A DNA stretch of 64,000 nucleotides from contig NZ_CP095741.1 of assembly GCF_023078475.1 (NCBI RefSeq), positions 3,286,001 to 3,350,000 of the forward strand, in the 5' to 3' direction. This DNA is from Luteibacter aegosomaticola. Lineage in GTDB: Bacteria; Pseudomonadota; Gammaproteobacteria; Xanthomonadales; Rhodanobacteraceae. This document shows, piece after piece, positions 17,027 through 26,675 of this stretch. How positions within the stretch are numbered: the first letter of the stretch is position 1; each line of letters begins with the position of its first letter. Below the pieces are notes generated by a model, which worked only from the letters and a program-made list of their open reading frames with translations, ran no database searches and had not been told where the DNA came from. The translations under genes were made by a program, and so were the position numbers.

Positions 17027-17557
17027 ATGCGTTCGAAGGCAATGAAGTTTTCGGCTCTTGTGGGATTCGCCTCAGCGACAGTCGCCGCAACGGCCTGCCC
17101 GGTCGAAAGAGCTCACTACAAGTTCACCACTAGCGAAAGCACTGGATACGCAGATTTCGTTATCGTACCGAGGCCCGCGTGGATGCCGGGCTCCGACGAC
17201 ATCGCAGCATTCCACCTTTCGTTTGAGCCGCATCGCACAAGCGCGACAGCAAGATTCGACGACTGGTTTATCTACGACCAGGGCAGTAGCGGCATCATCC
17301 ACCTACTGGAAAGCACCGATCGGCAGAAGCCCTCCTGGGATCTTTGGGAACTCCCTCACGAACCCGGCCTCCTCGACCGCGTCAGGGACTTTATCGCCTG
17401 GGGCAAGGATGAAGTCGTTACCACGGTCATCCCCTCGCCCGGCTCAACTGCCCCTGTTTACATCTTCCTGCCTCACCTGACTGAGAGCATTCGAACCAGC
17501 ACGGGGATGGACGTGGGCCGAGGCATGTTCAAGCTGCATCGCTGCGAATCCAGATAA
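17027..17557 (+). CDS. Secreted unknown protein, second of two tandem paralogues (candidate immunity protein)
   Basis: 176 residues, paralogous to the preceding gene by the shared landmarks CPVERAHYKF, RFDDWF, FIAWGKDE, APVYIFLP and GRGMFKLHRC. The start of the chain (MRSKAMKFSALVGFASATVAATA) is a signal peptide; MKFSAL five codons in is an alternative start. Divergence between the copies is high, so the duplication is old, or the two were acquired for different partners. It ends 2 bases before a strong terminator that closes the island, next to tRNA-Leu on the other strand. Confidence 0.65.
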   Translation: MRSKAMKFSALVGFASATVAATACPVERAHYKFTTSESTGYADFVIVPRPAWMPGSDDIAAFHLSFEPHRTSATARFDDWFIYDQGSSGIIHLLESTDRQKPSWDLWELPHEPGLLDRVRDFIAWGKDEVVTTVIPSPGSTAPVYIFLPHLTESIRTSTGMDVGRGMFKLHRCESR

Positions 17558-17558
17558 G

Positions 17559-17600
17559 AAAACGCCCCGGCATCGAGCGGATGCCGGGGCGTTTCATTTT
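17559..17600 (+). terminator. Intrinsic terminator closing the accessory island
   Basis: A 14-bp stem, AAACGCCCCGGCAT (17560-17573) with its complement (17581-17594), has a 7-base loop and is followed by CATTTT. It ends the effector-like operon just before tRNA-Leu, which is on the opposite strand. Confidence 0.9.
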
Positions 17601-17604
17601 CATA

Positions 17605-17689
17605 TGGTGCGAAAGGGGGGACTCGAACCCCCACGGGTTACCCCGCCAGAACCTAAATCTGGTGCGTCTACCAATTCCGCCACTCTCGC
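17605..17689 (-). tRNA. tRNA-Leu (TAG)
   Basis: 85 bases with encoded CCA and the long variable arm of a class II tRNA (GCGGGGTAACCCGT). The anticodon loop is TTTAGGT with anticodon TAG. The acceptor is GCGAGAG with CTTTCGC, including a G-T pair. Confidence 0.96.
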
Positions 17690-17700
17690 ATTGCGGCGCC

Positions 17701-17729
17701 ATTCTAGGGGCAGGCTCGCCTGCGGTCCA
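17701..17729 (-). promoter_or_regulatory. Promoter for tRNA-Leu
   Basis: On the minus strand, TGGACC (plus 17724-17729), a 17-base spacer and TAGAAT (plus 17701-17706). The predicted start is about 5 bases before the mature tRNA. Confidence 0.5.
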
Positions 17730-17780
17730 TAACCGCCCTCGCCTTTCGCCGCCGAACGGCTCCCCCGAACTACCGGATCG

Positions 17781-19430
17781 TCAGCCCTGGCATCCGGCCA
17801 GGAGATCCAGCTCCGGCTTGTACACTTCGGTGCGCGTGCCGAAGAAGCCCAGCAGCGTGTGGAACAGGTTGTCCTGGCTGGCCGGCTGCACGCGACGCTG
17901 GGCCACGCAATCCATCCGCAGGCCGCTATCGCGAACCCAGCCCGGCGAGAGCCACATCAGCATCGGGATGTGCTTCTGCTGGGACGGAGCCGTAGCCCAA
18001 TCCGCACCGTGCAGGTAAACGTCGTTCTCGCCCAGCGATTCGCCGTGGTCGGAGAGATACATCATGGCGCTGTCGGTGTCGGGCTCCGCCTTGAGGGCCT
18101 CCACCACCTTACCGAGGATGTGGTCGGTGTAGAGGATCGTGTTGTCGTAGCTCGCGACGGTCTGCGCGTAGGAGCAGGTCTGCACCTCGGCGGTTTCGCA
18201 GCCCGGCTTGAAGACGTTGAACTCCGCCGGGTAGCGCTTGAAGTAAGCGGGACCGTGGCTGCCCTTGATGTGCAGCACGAGCAGCGCCGGTGAACGCATC
18301 TTTGCGAGGCGCTCCGGGAGGTCCCCGACCAGAATATCGTCCACGCAGCCACTGGCGTCACACAGGCCAGCGATCTTCGCGTCGGTCACGTCATCGTTCG
18401 GTACGCGTGCGCAGACGTCCTTGCAGCCTTCGTCGTTGTCGCGCCAGAACACATCCACGCCCGCGTGCTGCAGCACGTCCAGCGCGTTCCAACGGGCCTT
18501 GGCCGCGGGCTTGTCGAACTTCTCGCGCGTCATGTTCGAGAACATGCACGGGACCGAGACGGTGGTCGCCGTACCGCACGACCAGGCGTCGCTGAAATAG
18601 ATGGCGCCTTCGCGCTTCATTTCCGGATTGGTGTCGCGGCCGTAGCCCTGAAGCGACTGGTTCTCCGCACGGGCCGTCTCACCCACCACCAGCACGACGA
18701 CGCGCTTGCGTGCGGCCATGGCGGCGCTGGGCGCCAACGCGGCGTCCGTGCCGATCGGCGTCACGACGGGCTTCTTACGGAACACGTCGCGCTGCAGGTA
18801 GTGGAACGTGCCGCTCAGCGCCGCGTACGGGTGGTACACGTCGTACATGCCGCGATGGTTGCGCTCAAAGTAAATGTAGTTGCGGCCCACAAGGAAATGC
18901 GGGAGCAGCAACATGGCAGCGGCAACAAGGATGATCGCGGCGCGCACACCGAGGCTGCGCCACATCGGCATGAAGCGGACGGGAAGCACCGCGATGATGA
19001 CGACCGGGAGCACACCGTACAGAGCCATCCATCCAAGGAAGGCCGGCGTGATCAGCGCACCCGCTTCCGCCCGGGTCGTCTCGAAAATGCTCTGGATGAT
19101 TTCTTCATTCAAGCGCACGCCAAACGTCTGCGTGTAGTACGCACTGGCAGCGGAAACGAGGATCAGGATAGCCAGGAGCGGCTTGCCAATACGCGGCCAC
19201 AGAACGATGGCAACGGTAAGGACCATATTGGCTATCAACCGGCCCCAGACAGCGATGCTGAGTGCCCAGAACCCGGCCGTGCCTTGCGAGACTGCGAGGG
19301 CATCATGCGCCTCGCCCCACAGGCTGCGGTTGAGCGCAATGAGGATGTACGCCACGACGAGAGCGCCCAGCAGCCAGGCTGGCATGGCGCGCTTCGGCCG
19401 ACGGGAGACCGAGGTTTCTTCGATGATCAT
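17781..19430 (-). CDS. eptA: Phosphoethanolamine-lipid A transferase (EptA/PmrC family)
   Basis: EptA moves phosphoethanolamine from phosphatidylethanolamine to lipid A phosphates on the periplasmic face of the inner membrane. This lowers surface charge and gives resistance to polymyxin-type peptides. The 549 residues have five N-terminal membrane helices, then the sulfatase-like domain. VVGETARAEN holds a zinc-ligand Glu (about 251), SCGTATTVSVPCMF (from about 284) the Thr nucleophile, then SDHGESLGE with metal ligands and a later His. Paired Cys fit the family's disulfides. Start MIIEETS (19430) has AAAGG upstream; the longer open frame begins among terminator bases. No PmrAB-like regulator is adjacent. 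Confidence 0.92.
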   Translation of the reverse strand: MIIEETSVSRRPKRAMPAWLLGALVVAYILIALNRSLWGEAHDALAVSQGTAGFWALSIAVWGRLIANMVLTVAIVLWPRIGKPLLAILILVSAASAYYTQTFGVRLNEEIIQSIFETTRAEAGALITPAFLGWMALYGVLPVVIIAVLPVRFMPMWRSLGVRAAIILVAAAMLLLPHFLVGRNYIYFERNHRGMYDVYHPYAALSGTFHYLQRDVFRKKPVVTPIGTDAALAPSAAMAARKRVVVLVVGETARAENQSLQGYGRDTNPEMKREGAIYFSDAWSCGTATTVSVPCMFSNMTREKFDKPAAKARWNALDVLQHAGVDVFWRDNDEGCKDVCARVPNDDVTDAKIAGLCDASGCVDDILVGDLPERLAKMRSPALLVLHIKGSHGPAYFKRYPAEFNVFKPGCETAEVQTCSYAQTVASYDNTILYTDHILGKVVEALKAEPDTDSAMMYLSDHGESLGENDVYLHGADWATAPSQQKHIPMLMWLSPGWVRDSGLRMDCVAQRRVQPASQDNLFHTLLGFFGTRTEVYKPELDLLAGCQG

Positions 19431-19495
19431 TCCGGACCTTTCCCTGGCCCTTTGCGCCAGCGTGTCATAAAGATGAAACGCGTGAAGCGTAGCAA

Positions 19496-19533
19496 ATAAA
19501 GAAAAAGGCACCTAGATTTCTCTAGGTGCCTTT
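19496..19533 (-). terminator. Intrinsic terminator of the tRNA array
   Basis: A 13-bp stem, AAAGGCACCTAGA (19504-19516) with its complement, closes a 4-base loop. On the minus strand it is followed by TTCTTTATTT. It lies directly after tRNA-Lys and before eptA. Confidence 0.9.
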
Positions 19534-19538
19534 CGAAT

Positions 19539-19614
<76 letters not shown>

Positions 19615-19642
19615 TAAAACGTAAATTGTAACACACTAAAAG

Positions 19643-19720
19643 TGGGGTGGACGATGGGATTCGAACCCACGACATCCGGAATCACAATCCGGTACTCTAA
19701 CCAACTGAGCTACGCCCACC
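19643..19720 (-). tRNA. tRNA-His (GTG)
   Basis: 78 bases including the extra 5' G (position -1) that pairs with C73 and encoded CCA. The anticodon loop is TTGTGAT with GTG. The extra G-C pair is the histidine identity element. Confidence 0.97.
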
Positions 19721-19732
19721 ATAAACCTGAAC

Positions 19733-19809
19733 TGGCGCGCCCGACAGGAATCGAACCTGCAACCGTCGGCTTAGAAGGCCGATGCTCTATCCGGTTGAGC
19801 TACAGGCGC
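19733..19809 (-). tRNA. tRNA-Arg (TCT)
   Basis: 77 bases with encoded CCA. The acceptor is GCGCCTG/CGGGCGC, the discriminator G, and the anticodon loop CTTCTAA with TCT. It reads the AGA/AGG codons, which are rare in this GC-rich genome. Confidence 0.96.
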
Positions 19810-19833
19810 AGGCACTGTACGTAGAGCACCAAT

Positions 19834-19910
19834 TGGTCGGGGCAGAGGGATTCGAACCCCCGACATCCAGCTCCCAAAGCTGGCGCTCTACCAGACTGAG
19901 CTATACCCCG
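19834..19910 (-). tRNA. tRNA-Pro (TGG)
   Basis: 77 bases with encoded CCA. The acceptor is CGGGGTA/TGCCCCG and the anticodon loop is TTTGGGA with TGG. Confidence 0.96.
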
Positions 19911-20047
19911 AAACCTAAAACCACACCGGTGTATTGGTGAAGCTTTCAGATGCTACGGGTCAAAGCCTAGCCCGTCAATCCGTATGAACACACCACACTT
20001 TCCACTACCACCACCGAAACGCGAACGACTCAATGGTGTTTTAAAAA

Positions 20048-20124
20048 TGGTGCGCCCGGAGAGATTCGAACTCCCGACCACCAAGTTCGTAGCCTGGTAC
20101 TCTATCCAACTGAGCTACGGGCGC
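20048..20124 (-). tRNA. tRNA-Arg (ACG)
   Basis: 77 bases with encoded CCA. The acceptor is GCGCCCG/CGGGCGC and the anticodon loop is CTACGAA with ACG; the A becomes inosine in bacteria and reads CGN codons. It is first in the array, 137 bases upstream of tRNA-Pro; that spacer holds nothing I recognise. Confidence 0.96.
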
Positions 20125-20188
20125 ACACTTAAAACATTTGACCCGGTGGAGACCGCTGTGAAGCGTTACCGCCGTGTCGAGAAGCGGA

Positions 20189-20217
20189 ATTATTCAGATA
20201 TCCGGGGTGGGCGTCAA
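20189..20217 (-). promoter_or_regulatory. Promoter of the tRNA array
   Basis: On the minus strand, TTGACG (plus 20212-20217), a 17-base spacer and AATAAT (plus 20189-20194), about 65 bases before tRNA-Arg. Close to consensus and well placed. Confidence 0.7.
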
Positions 20218-20361
20218 CACTTTTCTGAAACTTTTTTTCGCGAGACGGTAACAGTTGGGGTAATTGGACGGCTAAATGGTTGTCGCATAGGGGTTTGAGT
20301 CTGGAGGTGGGCAATGTGTCGCACCCCTGGAAAATGGTCCTGTAGCGGTGGCGCGAACGGC

Positions 20362-20384
20362 GTCGCGCGCAAGCGCGCTCCTAC
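20362..20384 (-). repeat. Single REP-like palindrome, variant core
   Basis: On the minus strand it reads GTAGGAGCGCGCTTGCGCGC followed by GAC. It keeps the GTAGGAGC head and the GAC tail of the repeats found elsewhere here, but with a GCGCGC stem in place of GCCCAC. It has no inverted partner copy nearby. Confidence 0.7.
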
Positions 20385-20507
20385 AGGGATACGGCAACCC
20401 TGGGCTAATCGGCTAAAAGCCATGGGCAGCTCTGCGATGGAGCGCCCTCCTCCCGGACGGTGCGCGCGCATAGACGGCCTGTAGCGCGTTCTGCGGGGCA
20501 CCAAACG

Positions 20508-20536
20508 AAGAAGGGCGGCCCTATGGCCGCCCTTCC
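20508..20536 (-). terminator. Terminator after ftsH
   Basis: A 10-bp stem, AAGGGCGGCC (20511-20520) with GGCCGCCCTT (20525-20534), loop of 4. On the minus strand it is followed by CTTCGTTTGG, a poor T tract. Confidence 0.6.
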
Positions 20537-20539
20537 CTT

Positions 20540-22467
<1,928 letters not shown>

Positions 22468-22471
<4 letters not shown>

Positions 22472-23118
22472 GCGCGGTTCTCGCCAGGTTGCCGGGACGC
22501 GGATCTAAGGCCGGTCGCCAGCGCATAGACCTCTCGCGAACGCGCGCGGGAGGCCTTCGGTTTACGCATCGTCACGCGACTGAAGTCAGCGCGCAAGTTC
22601 TTTAAGTACTCATCGAAACCGGCCCCCTGGAACAGTTTCACCAGGAACGAGCCGCCAGGCGTCAGCCAATCGAGCGCAAACTGCCGGGCGAGGTCGCAAA
22701 GATCCATGGCTCGGATCTGGTCCGCGAGGGCCACACCCGACATATTGGGGGCCATGTCCGAGAGGACAAGATCGACCTTCTTCCCTTCCAGCATGCCTTC
22801 CAGCTCACGAAGGACGCTTTCTTCACGGAAATCGCCCTGCATGAAGTCCACGCCGGTCAGGCCGACCATGGGCAGGATATCGAGGGCGATGACCTTGCCG
22901 GACTCGCCCAGGCGCTGGCGCGCCAGCTGCGACCATCCGCCCGGGGCGGCGCCCAGGTCGACGATGGTCATGCCGGGCTTGATCAGGCGATCTTTCTCAA
23001 GCACCTCTTCGAGCTTGAAAACGGCGCGCGAACGCATCCCCTCGGCCTGGGCCCGCTTGACGAACGGGTCATCGAAGTGCTCCTTGAGCCAGCGGGAGCT
23101 GCTTTTACTACGTGCCAT
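22468..23118 (-). CDS. rlmE: 23S rRNA 2'-O-methyltransferase RlmE (FtsJ/RrmJ)
   Basis: RlmE methylates the ribose of U2552 in the A-loop of 23S rRNA at a late step of 50S assembly, and is heat-shock induced in E. coli. The 216 residues begin [23 protein letters not shown], as in the family. The SAM motif is [12 protein letters not shown] (about 60-71). The catalytic K-D-K-E set is visible as the early RSRAVFK lysine, the Asp in [10 protein letters not shown], the Lys in SFLVKLF and the Glu in RSREVY. The much longer open frame upstream runs antisense through yhbY and is not coding. Confidence 0.96.
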
Positions 23119-23205
23119 TGGCCGGGGAACCGCCAGATAAAGAAGAGAGGGGGGCACGCATGATACCCTTTGGGCCCTCTCCCCCGCGAATCGAACCTGA
23201 ACGCA

Positions 23206-23502
23206 ATGTCGCTCTCCCCTACGCAGCGCCGCTACCTCCGCAGCCTGGCGCACGACCTCTCCCCCGTGATCCTGCTTGGCAACAAGGGCGCCACCGACGC
23301 TGTCGCCAAGGAACTGGGCAACGCCCTGGACCAGCACGAGCTGGTCAAGGTCAAGCTCTCGGGCGGCGATAAGGAAGAGCGCCAGGCCCAGGTCGCCTTC
23401 CTCACCGGCGAGACCAAGGCCGAAACCGTCCAGGAAATCGGCCACGTCGTGGTCCTGTTCCGCCGCAACGAACAGGATCCGAAGCTCGCCCTGCCCCGGT
23501 AA
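23206..23502 (+). CDS. yhbY: YhbY/CRM-domain RNA-binding ribosome assembly protein
   Basis: YhbY binds pre-50S particles and probably helps large-subunit maturation. The 98 residues start [30 protein letters not shown], which holds the family's GxxG-type loop (LGNKG), and end with [14 protein letters not shown]. It is divergent from rlmE with 87 bases between them, the usual arrangement in gammaproteobacteria. No strong ribosome binding site is seen. The Mth938-like gene begins 5 bases after the stop. Confidence 0.93.
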   Translation: MSLSPTQRRYLRSLAHDLSPVILLGNKGATDAVAKELGNALDQHELVKVKLSGGDKEERQAQVAFLTGETKAETVQEIGHVVVLFRRNEQDPKLALPR

Positions 23503-23507
23503 GCCCC

Positions 23508-23888
23508 ATGGATCTCACGCTCGATCGTCCCGGCGAATACCTTTTCGTACGCCGGGTCAGCGCGGACACCGTCACGGTGGTGGATCGCGATTTCCACGCC
23601 AGCCTGCTTCTCACGCCTGAACAGGTGGTGGAGGACTGGGCTGTCACCGACGCCAGCCAGATGAGTCTGGCCGATGTGGAAACCATCGGCGCCCTCAAGC
23701 CCGAGATCGTCATCATCGGCACGGGCGAGCGCCAGGTCTTCCCACCGGCAGAGGTCATGGCGGGCTTCCTCCGCCGCGGCATCGGCGTGGAAGCCATGAC
23801 CAGCGGGTCCGCCGCGCGTACCTACAGCCTGCTGTCCGGCGAAGGCCGCCGGGTGCTGGCCGCTTTCATCCTGCCCAAGCAAGGCTAA
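23508..23888 (+). CDS. Mth938-like domain protein (DUF498 family)
   Basis: A 126-residue single-domain protein of the Mth938/DUF498 type, found in bacteria, archaea and as NDUFAF3 in mitochondria. The signature is a core [19 protein letters not shown] followed by the [19 protein letters not shown] stretch. The bacterial role is not established; the mitochondrial relative helps assemble complex I. It sits between yhbY and panE with gaps of 5 and 7 bases, so the three form an operon. No signal peptide or membrane helix. Confidence 0.85.
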   Translation: MDLTLDRPGEYLFVRRVSADTVTVVDRDFHASLLLTPEQVVEDWAVTDASQMSLADVETIGALKPEIVIIGTGERQVFPPAEVMAGFLRRGIGVEAMTSGSAARTYSLLSGEGRRVLAAFILPKQG

Positions 23889-23895
23889 AACGCCC

Positions 23896-24834
23896 ATGCG
23901 TATCCTGGTCCTCGGCGCCGGCGGGACCGGCGGTTACTTCGGCGGGCGCCTTGCCCAGGCCGGCCTCGATGTCACCTTTCTCGTCCGCCCTGCCCGCGCG
24001 GCCGTGCTCGACGAGAAGGGACTGGTCATCCGTAGCCCGTTCGGCGATGCCACGTTGAAGGTGAAGCACGTCACGGCGGAAACCGTCGCCGACGCCGGCG
24101 CCTTCGATCTGGTCCTTCTTTCGTGCAAGGCCTACGACCTGCACTCCGCGATCGAGGCGATCGACCCGGCCGTGGGTGAGCACACCGCCGTGCTGCCGAT
24201 CCTCAACGGACTGGCCCATTACGCCACGCTCGACGCGCGGTTCGGGCCGGATAAGGTCATCGGCGGCATGTGCGTCATCAGCGCCGGTAAAGGCCCCGAC
24301 GGTGAGGTCATCCACTACGGTAACGGCGCTTCCGTGACCTTCGGCGAACGGGATGGCGCGGCCCATGACGGCCGCTGCGACGCCCTGGCGGCCGCTTTCG
24401 CCGAGGCGAAGGTCGACCACGTCCATTCCACGGATATCAGCCGCGACCTCTGGGCGAAGTTCACCTTCCTCACCGCGCTGGCGGGCAGCACCTGTCTGTT
24501 CCGCGCGAGCATCGGCGACATCGTCGGCACCGATGACGGGCGCCGTCTTGTAGAACAGCTCTACGACGAATGCCTGGCAATTGCCCGCGCCTCCGGCCAG
24601 CCCGTGCCCGACCAGGCGCGCTCGCAGGCCTGGAAAGTGCTGACGCAGGAAGGGTCTCCCCTGACGGCCTCGATGCTGCGCGACCTGGAATCAGGGCAGA
24701 AAATCGAGGCGGACCATATCGTCGGCGATATGTTGCGACGGGGCCATGCCCAGGGAATCAAGGCACCGATGCTGGAAACGGCCTGGGCGCACCTTCAGGC
24801 ATTCGAAGCCCGCAAGGCACGCGCAACCCCGTAG
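23896..24834 (+). CDS. panE: 2-dehydropantoate 2-reductase (ketopantoate reductase)
   Basis: It reduces ketopantoate to pantoate with NADPH in pantothenate/CoA synthesis. The 312 residues have the Rossmann start MRILVLGAGGTGGYFGGRLA (7-15 loop), the conserved Lys in LLSCKAYDL, and the C-terminal catalytic-domain motifs DLWAKFTF and SMLRDLESGQKIEADHIVG. Ketopantoate reductases form a large family, so another 2-keto substrate is possible. The other pan genes lie about 17 kb away. The TAG stop is part of a REP sequence, so the last codon borders a repeat insertion or has co-evolved with it. Confidence 0.85.
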   Translation: MRILVLGAGGTGGYFGGRLAQAGLDVTFLVRPARAAVLDEKGLVIRSPFGDATLKVKHVTAETVADAGAFDLVLLSCKAYDLHSAIEAIDPAVGEHTAVLPILNGLAHYATLDARFGPDKVIGGMCVISAGKGPDGEVIHYGNGASVTFGERDGAAHDGRCDALAAAFAEAKVDHVHSTDISRDLWAKFTFLTALAGSTCLFRASIGDIVGTDDGRRLVEQLYDECLAIARASGQPVPDQARSQAWKVLTQEGSPLTASMLRDLESGQKIEADHIVGDMLRRGHAQGIKAPMLETAWAHLQAFEARKARATP

Positions 24835-24967
24835 GAGCCCACCCTGTGGGCGACATCTTTCGCCTCACCGCCGTAGGAGCCCACCCTGTGGGCGACATCT
24901 TTCGCAGCGACGCAGCAGGCCCTGCAGCTTTTCCGCGAACGGCGTCGCCCACAGGGTGGGCTCCTAC
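24831..24967. repeat. REP cluster (three copies) between panE and nlpD
   Basis: Two direct copies of the 24-bp REP core (24831-24854 and 24873-24896, beginning GTAGGAGCCCACCCTG) and one inverted copy (24944-24967). The second and third make a 95-bp head-outward pair. The core contains the hairpin GCCCAC-CCT-GTGGGC. The first copy supplies the panE stop codon. The convergent nlpD gene ends 43 bases later, so the repeats may act as a bidirectional transcription barrier. Confidence 0.93.
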
Positions 24968-25009
24968 GTTGCTTCGCCAGCAGGCCCTGAGGCGTTATCG
25001 CGAACGGCG

Positions 25010-26014
25010 TTATTTCGGTGGCAGGAACTGCAGCGGGTCGACCGGGTTGCCGTCGCGGCGGATCTGGAACTGCAGCTCGTCACGGGTGGCACCCGACGAA
25101 CCCATCTCGGCCACTGTCTGCCCCGCCTTCACCTTTTCGCCTTCCTTCACCAGACGCTTGCGGTTGTGGCCGTAAGCGGAGAGGAAGCTATCGCTGTGCT
25201 TGATGATCACCAGCTCGCCGTAGCCGACGAGGCCGTTGCCGCTGTAGACCACCACGCCATCGGCGGCGGCGCGGATCGGGTCGCCCGACTTGCCAGCGAT
25301 CTCGATGCCGGGGATCGCATCGCCTGAGGCGAAGCGCTTGATGAGGCTGCCATCGGCCGGCCAACGCCAGGTGATGCCACCGGCGTTACGCGTGGCGCCG
25401 CTGGCAATGATCGGCGTCGAAGCCGGCGGGTTCTCGACCGGCGCAGGCGCGGCGGCTGGCGTGGCCGTAGGCGGCGCGGGCGGCGGCACGACAGAGTCGG
25501 CGGGCTTGCCGGCCACTACGACGGGGGTATTGGTGGTGGTCGCCGGCGCCGGCGCCACATCGGCATCGCTCACGCTCTGGAAGCCAGGCTGGGGCGGCTG
25601 TGCTGCCGGCGCGGCCGCATGGCCCTGCGGCGGCGGGGGCACCGCGGCAACCACGGGTGCCGCATGCGAGGGCGAGGCTGCCGGAGCAGGCTTGCCCTGG
25701 TCTGGCGGTGACAGCCGAAGCTCCTGCCCCGGCCAGATCGTGTAGGAGGAATCAACATTGTTCCACTTGGCAAGGTCGCGGAAATCGACCTTGTTGCGGA
25801 ACGCGATGCTGTAAAGGGTATCGCCCTTGTTCACCCGGTAAACGCCGCCCGGCGGGGGCGGCGTAGGCGCCGACGCACGCGGCGCGCTCGCGCTATAACC
25901 GGAAGGCCGCGTCACCACCACCGAATGGCGGGTAGGGTCGAGATCGCCGCAGCCGGCGACAAGGAGTACGGCGCCGCCCACTGCGGTCAGGCCCAGCGGA
26001 CGAAGCAAGCGCAT
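25010..26014 (-). CDS. nlpD: LysM/M23 lipoprotein NlpD, amidase activator
   Basis: NlpD is an envelope lipoprotein that activates the amidase AmiC during cell separation. The start MRLLRPLG (26014) has AAAGGA upstream and gives a lipoprotein signal with lipobox LVAGC. A LysM domain follows (about 58-103, YRVNKGDTLYSIAF). Then comes a long Pro/Ala-rich linker, then an M23/LytM domain (about 220-334) that lacks the full zinc set: the usual H-x(3)-D position reads GDAIPGIEIAG and HxH reads YGHN. That degeneracy is typical of activators and not active endopeptidases. Last gene of surE-pcm-yqaA-nlpD. No rpoS follows. Confidence 0.92.
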   Translation of the reverse strand: MRLLRPLGLTAVGGAVLLVAGCGDLDPTRHSVVVTRPSGYSASAPRASAPTPPPPGGVYRVNKGDTLYSIAFRNKVDFRDLAKWNNVDSSYTIWPGQELRLSPPDQGKPAPAASPSHAAPVVAAVPPPPQGHAAAPAAQPPQPGFQSVSDADVAPAPATTTNTPVVVAGKPADSVVPPPAPPTATPAAAPAPVENPPASTPIIASGATRNAGGITWRWPADGSLIKRFASGDAIPGIEIAGKSGDPIRAAADGVVVYSGNGLVGYGELVIIKHSDSFLSAYGHNRKRLVKEGEKVKAGQTVAEMGSSGATRDELQFQIRRDGNPVDPLQFLPPK

Positions 26015-26037
26015 CGCAGATGTCCTTTCTCGGTCGC

Positions 26038-26646
26038 TCATCGCAGGAGGAACCACCAGGCAGCCAGGAGGATGATGGCTACGATAACAGCCCAGCCGAT
26101 CCACTCAATGTGTTTGCGCAGCATCTGCTCCGCCCGTTCACCGAAGATACGGACCAGCAGCGCCAGCAGCCACACCCGCTTGCCGCGGCCGATCAGCATG
26201 CACAGGAGGAACGGCAGGAGGGGAACGCCGACGATGCCGGCGGCCCAGGTCACGAATTTCATCGGGACCACCGGCTGTAGCGCCGCCATGGCCAGCACGA
26301 TGTACAGACCGAGCGCGTGCGACTGCATATCCTTCTGGAGGTTGGCTACGCCTTCCTGGATGTGCGCCAGCAGGTGCATCGATTCGAGCACCGGTTTCAG
26401 CGCCTCGAACGCGAAGTGCCCCAAGGCATAGCCGACCAACGAGCCAAGCAGCGAGAACAGCAGGCTCCAGTTGGCATAGCGGAACGCCTTTTTAGGCTCC
26501 GCCAGCATCATGGGCGCCAGCATCACCTCGGGCATGATGGGGAAAATGAACGCTTCGGCGAACGATAGGCCGGCGAGGTAACGCACGGCATGGCGGTGGC
26601 GTGCCCAGACGATGGCACGTTCGTAAAGCGATCCAAACAACCGCAT
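26038..26646 (-). CDS. YqaA-family inner membrane protein (SNARE-associated/DedA-like)
   Basis: 202 residues with several membrane helices. The segment LAGLSFAEAFIFPIMPEVMLAPMMLAEP carries the amphipathic Glu-Pro pattern of the SNARE-associated (VTT/DedA) superfamily, and QPVVPMKFVTWAAGIVGVPLLPFLLCMLIGRGKR is the second conserved block. Family members are linked to lipid scrambling or export and envelope stress; the substrate is unknown here. It lies between pcm and nlpD, a position it keeps in related genomes, so it probably belongs to the same envelope operon. Confidence 0.85.
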   Translation of the reverse strand: MRLFGSLYERAIVWARHRHAVRYLAGLSFAEAFIFPIMPEVMLAPMMLAEPKKAFRYANWSLLFSLLGSLVGYALGHFAFEALKPVLESMHLLAHIQEGVANLQKDMQSHALGLYIVLAMAALQPVVPMKFVTWAAGIVGVPLLPFLLCMLIGRGKRVWLLALLVRIFGERAEQMLRKHIEWIGWAVIVAIILLAAWWFLLR

Positions 26647-26675
26647 TCAGCGGACTCCCTTATGTGGAAGGCGCA

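Larger units (their letters stand above)
20218..20539. other. Gene-free stretch with a REP variant and the ftsH terminator
   Basis: Between the tRNA promoter and ftsH. It holds one REP-like sequence (20362-20384) and the ftsH terminator near 20511-20534. I see no coding region; the short frames lack ribosome binding sites. Confidence 0.6.

Noticed and set aside
13570..17690. Search for a duplicated tRNA-Leu 3' end as an attachment site at the left island border
   Set aside because: No matching repeat of the tRNA end was seen near 13.57-13.7 kb, and there is no integrase.
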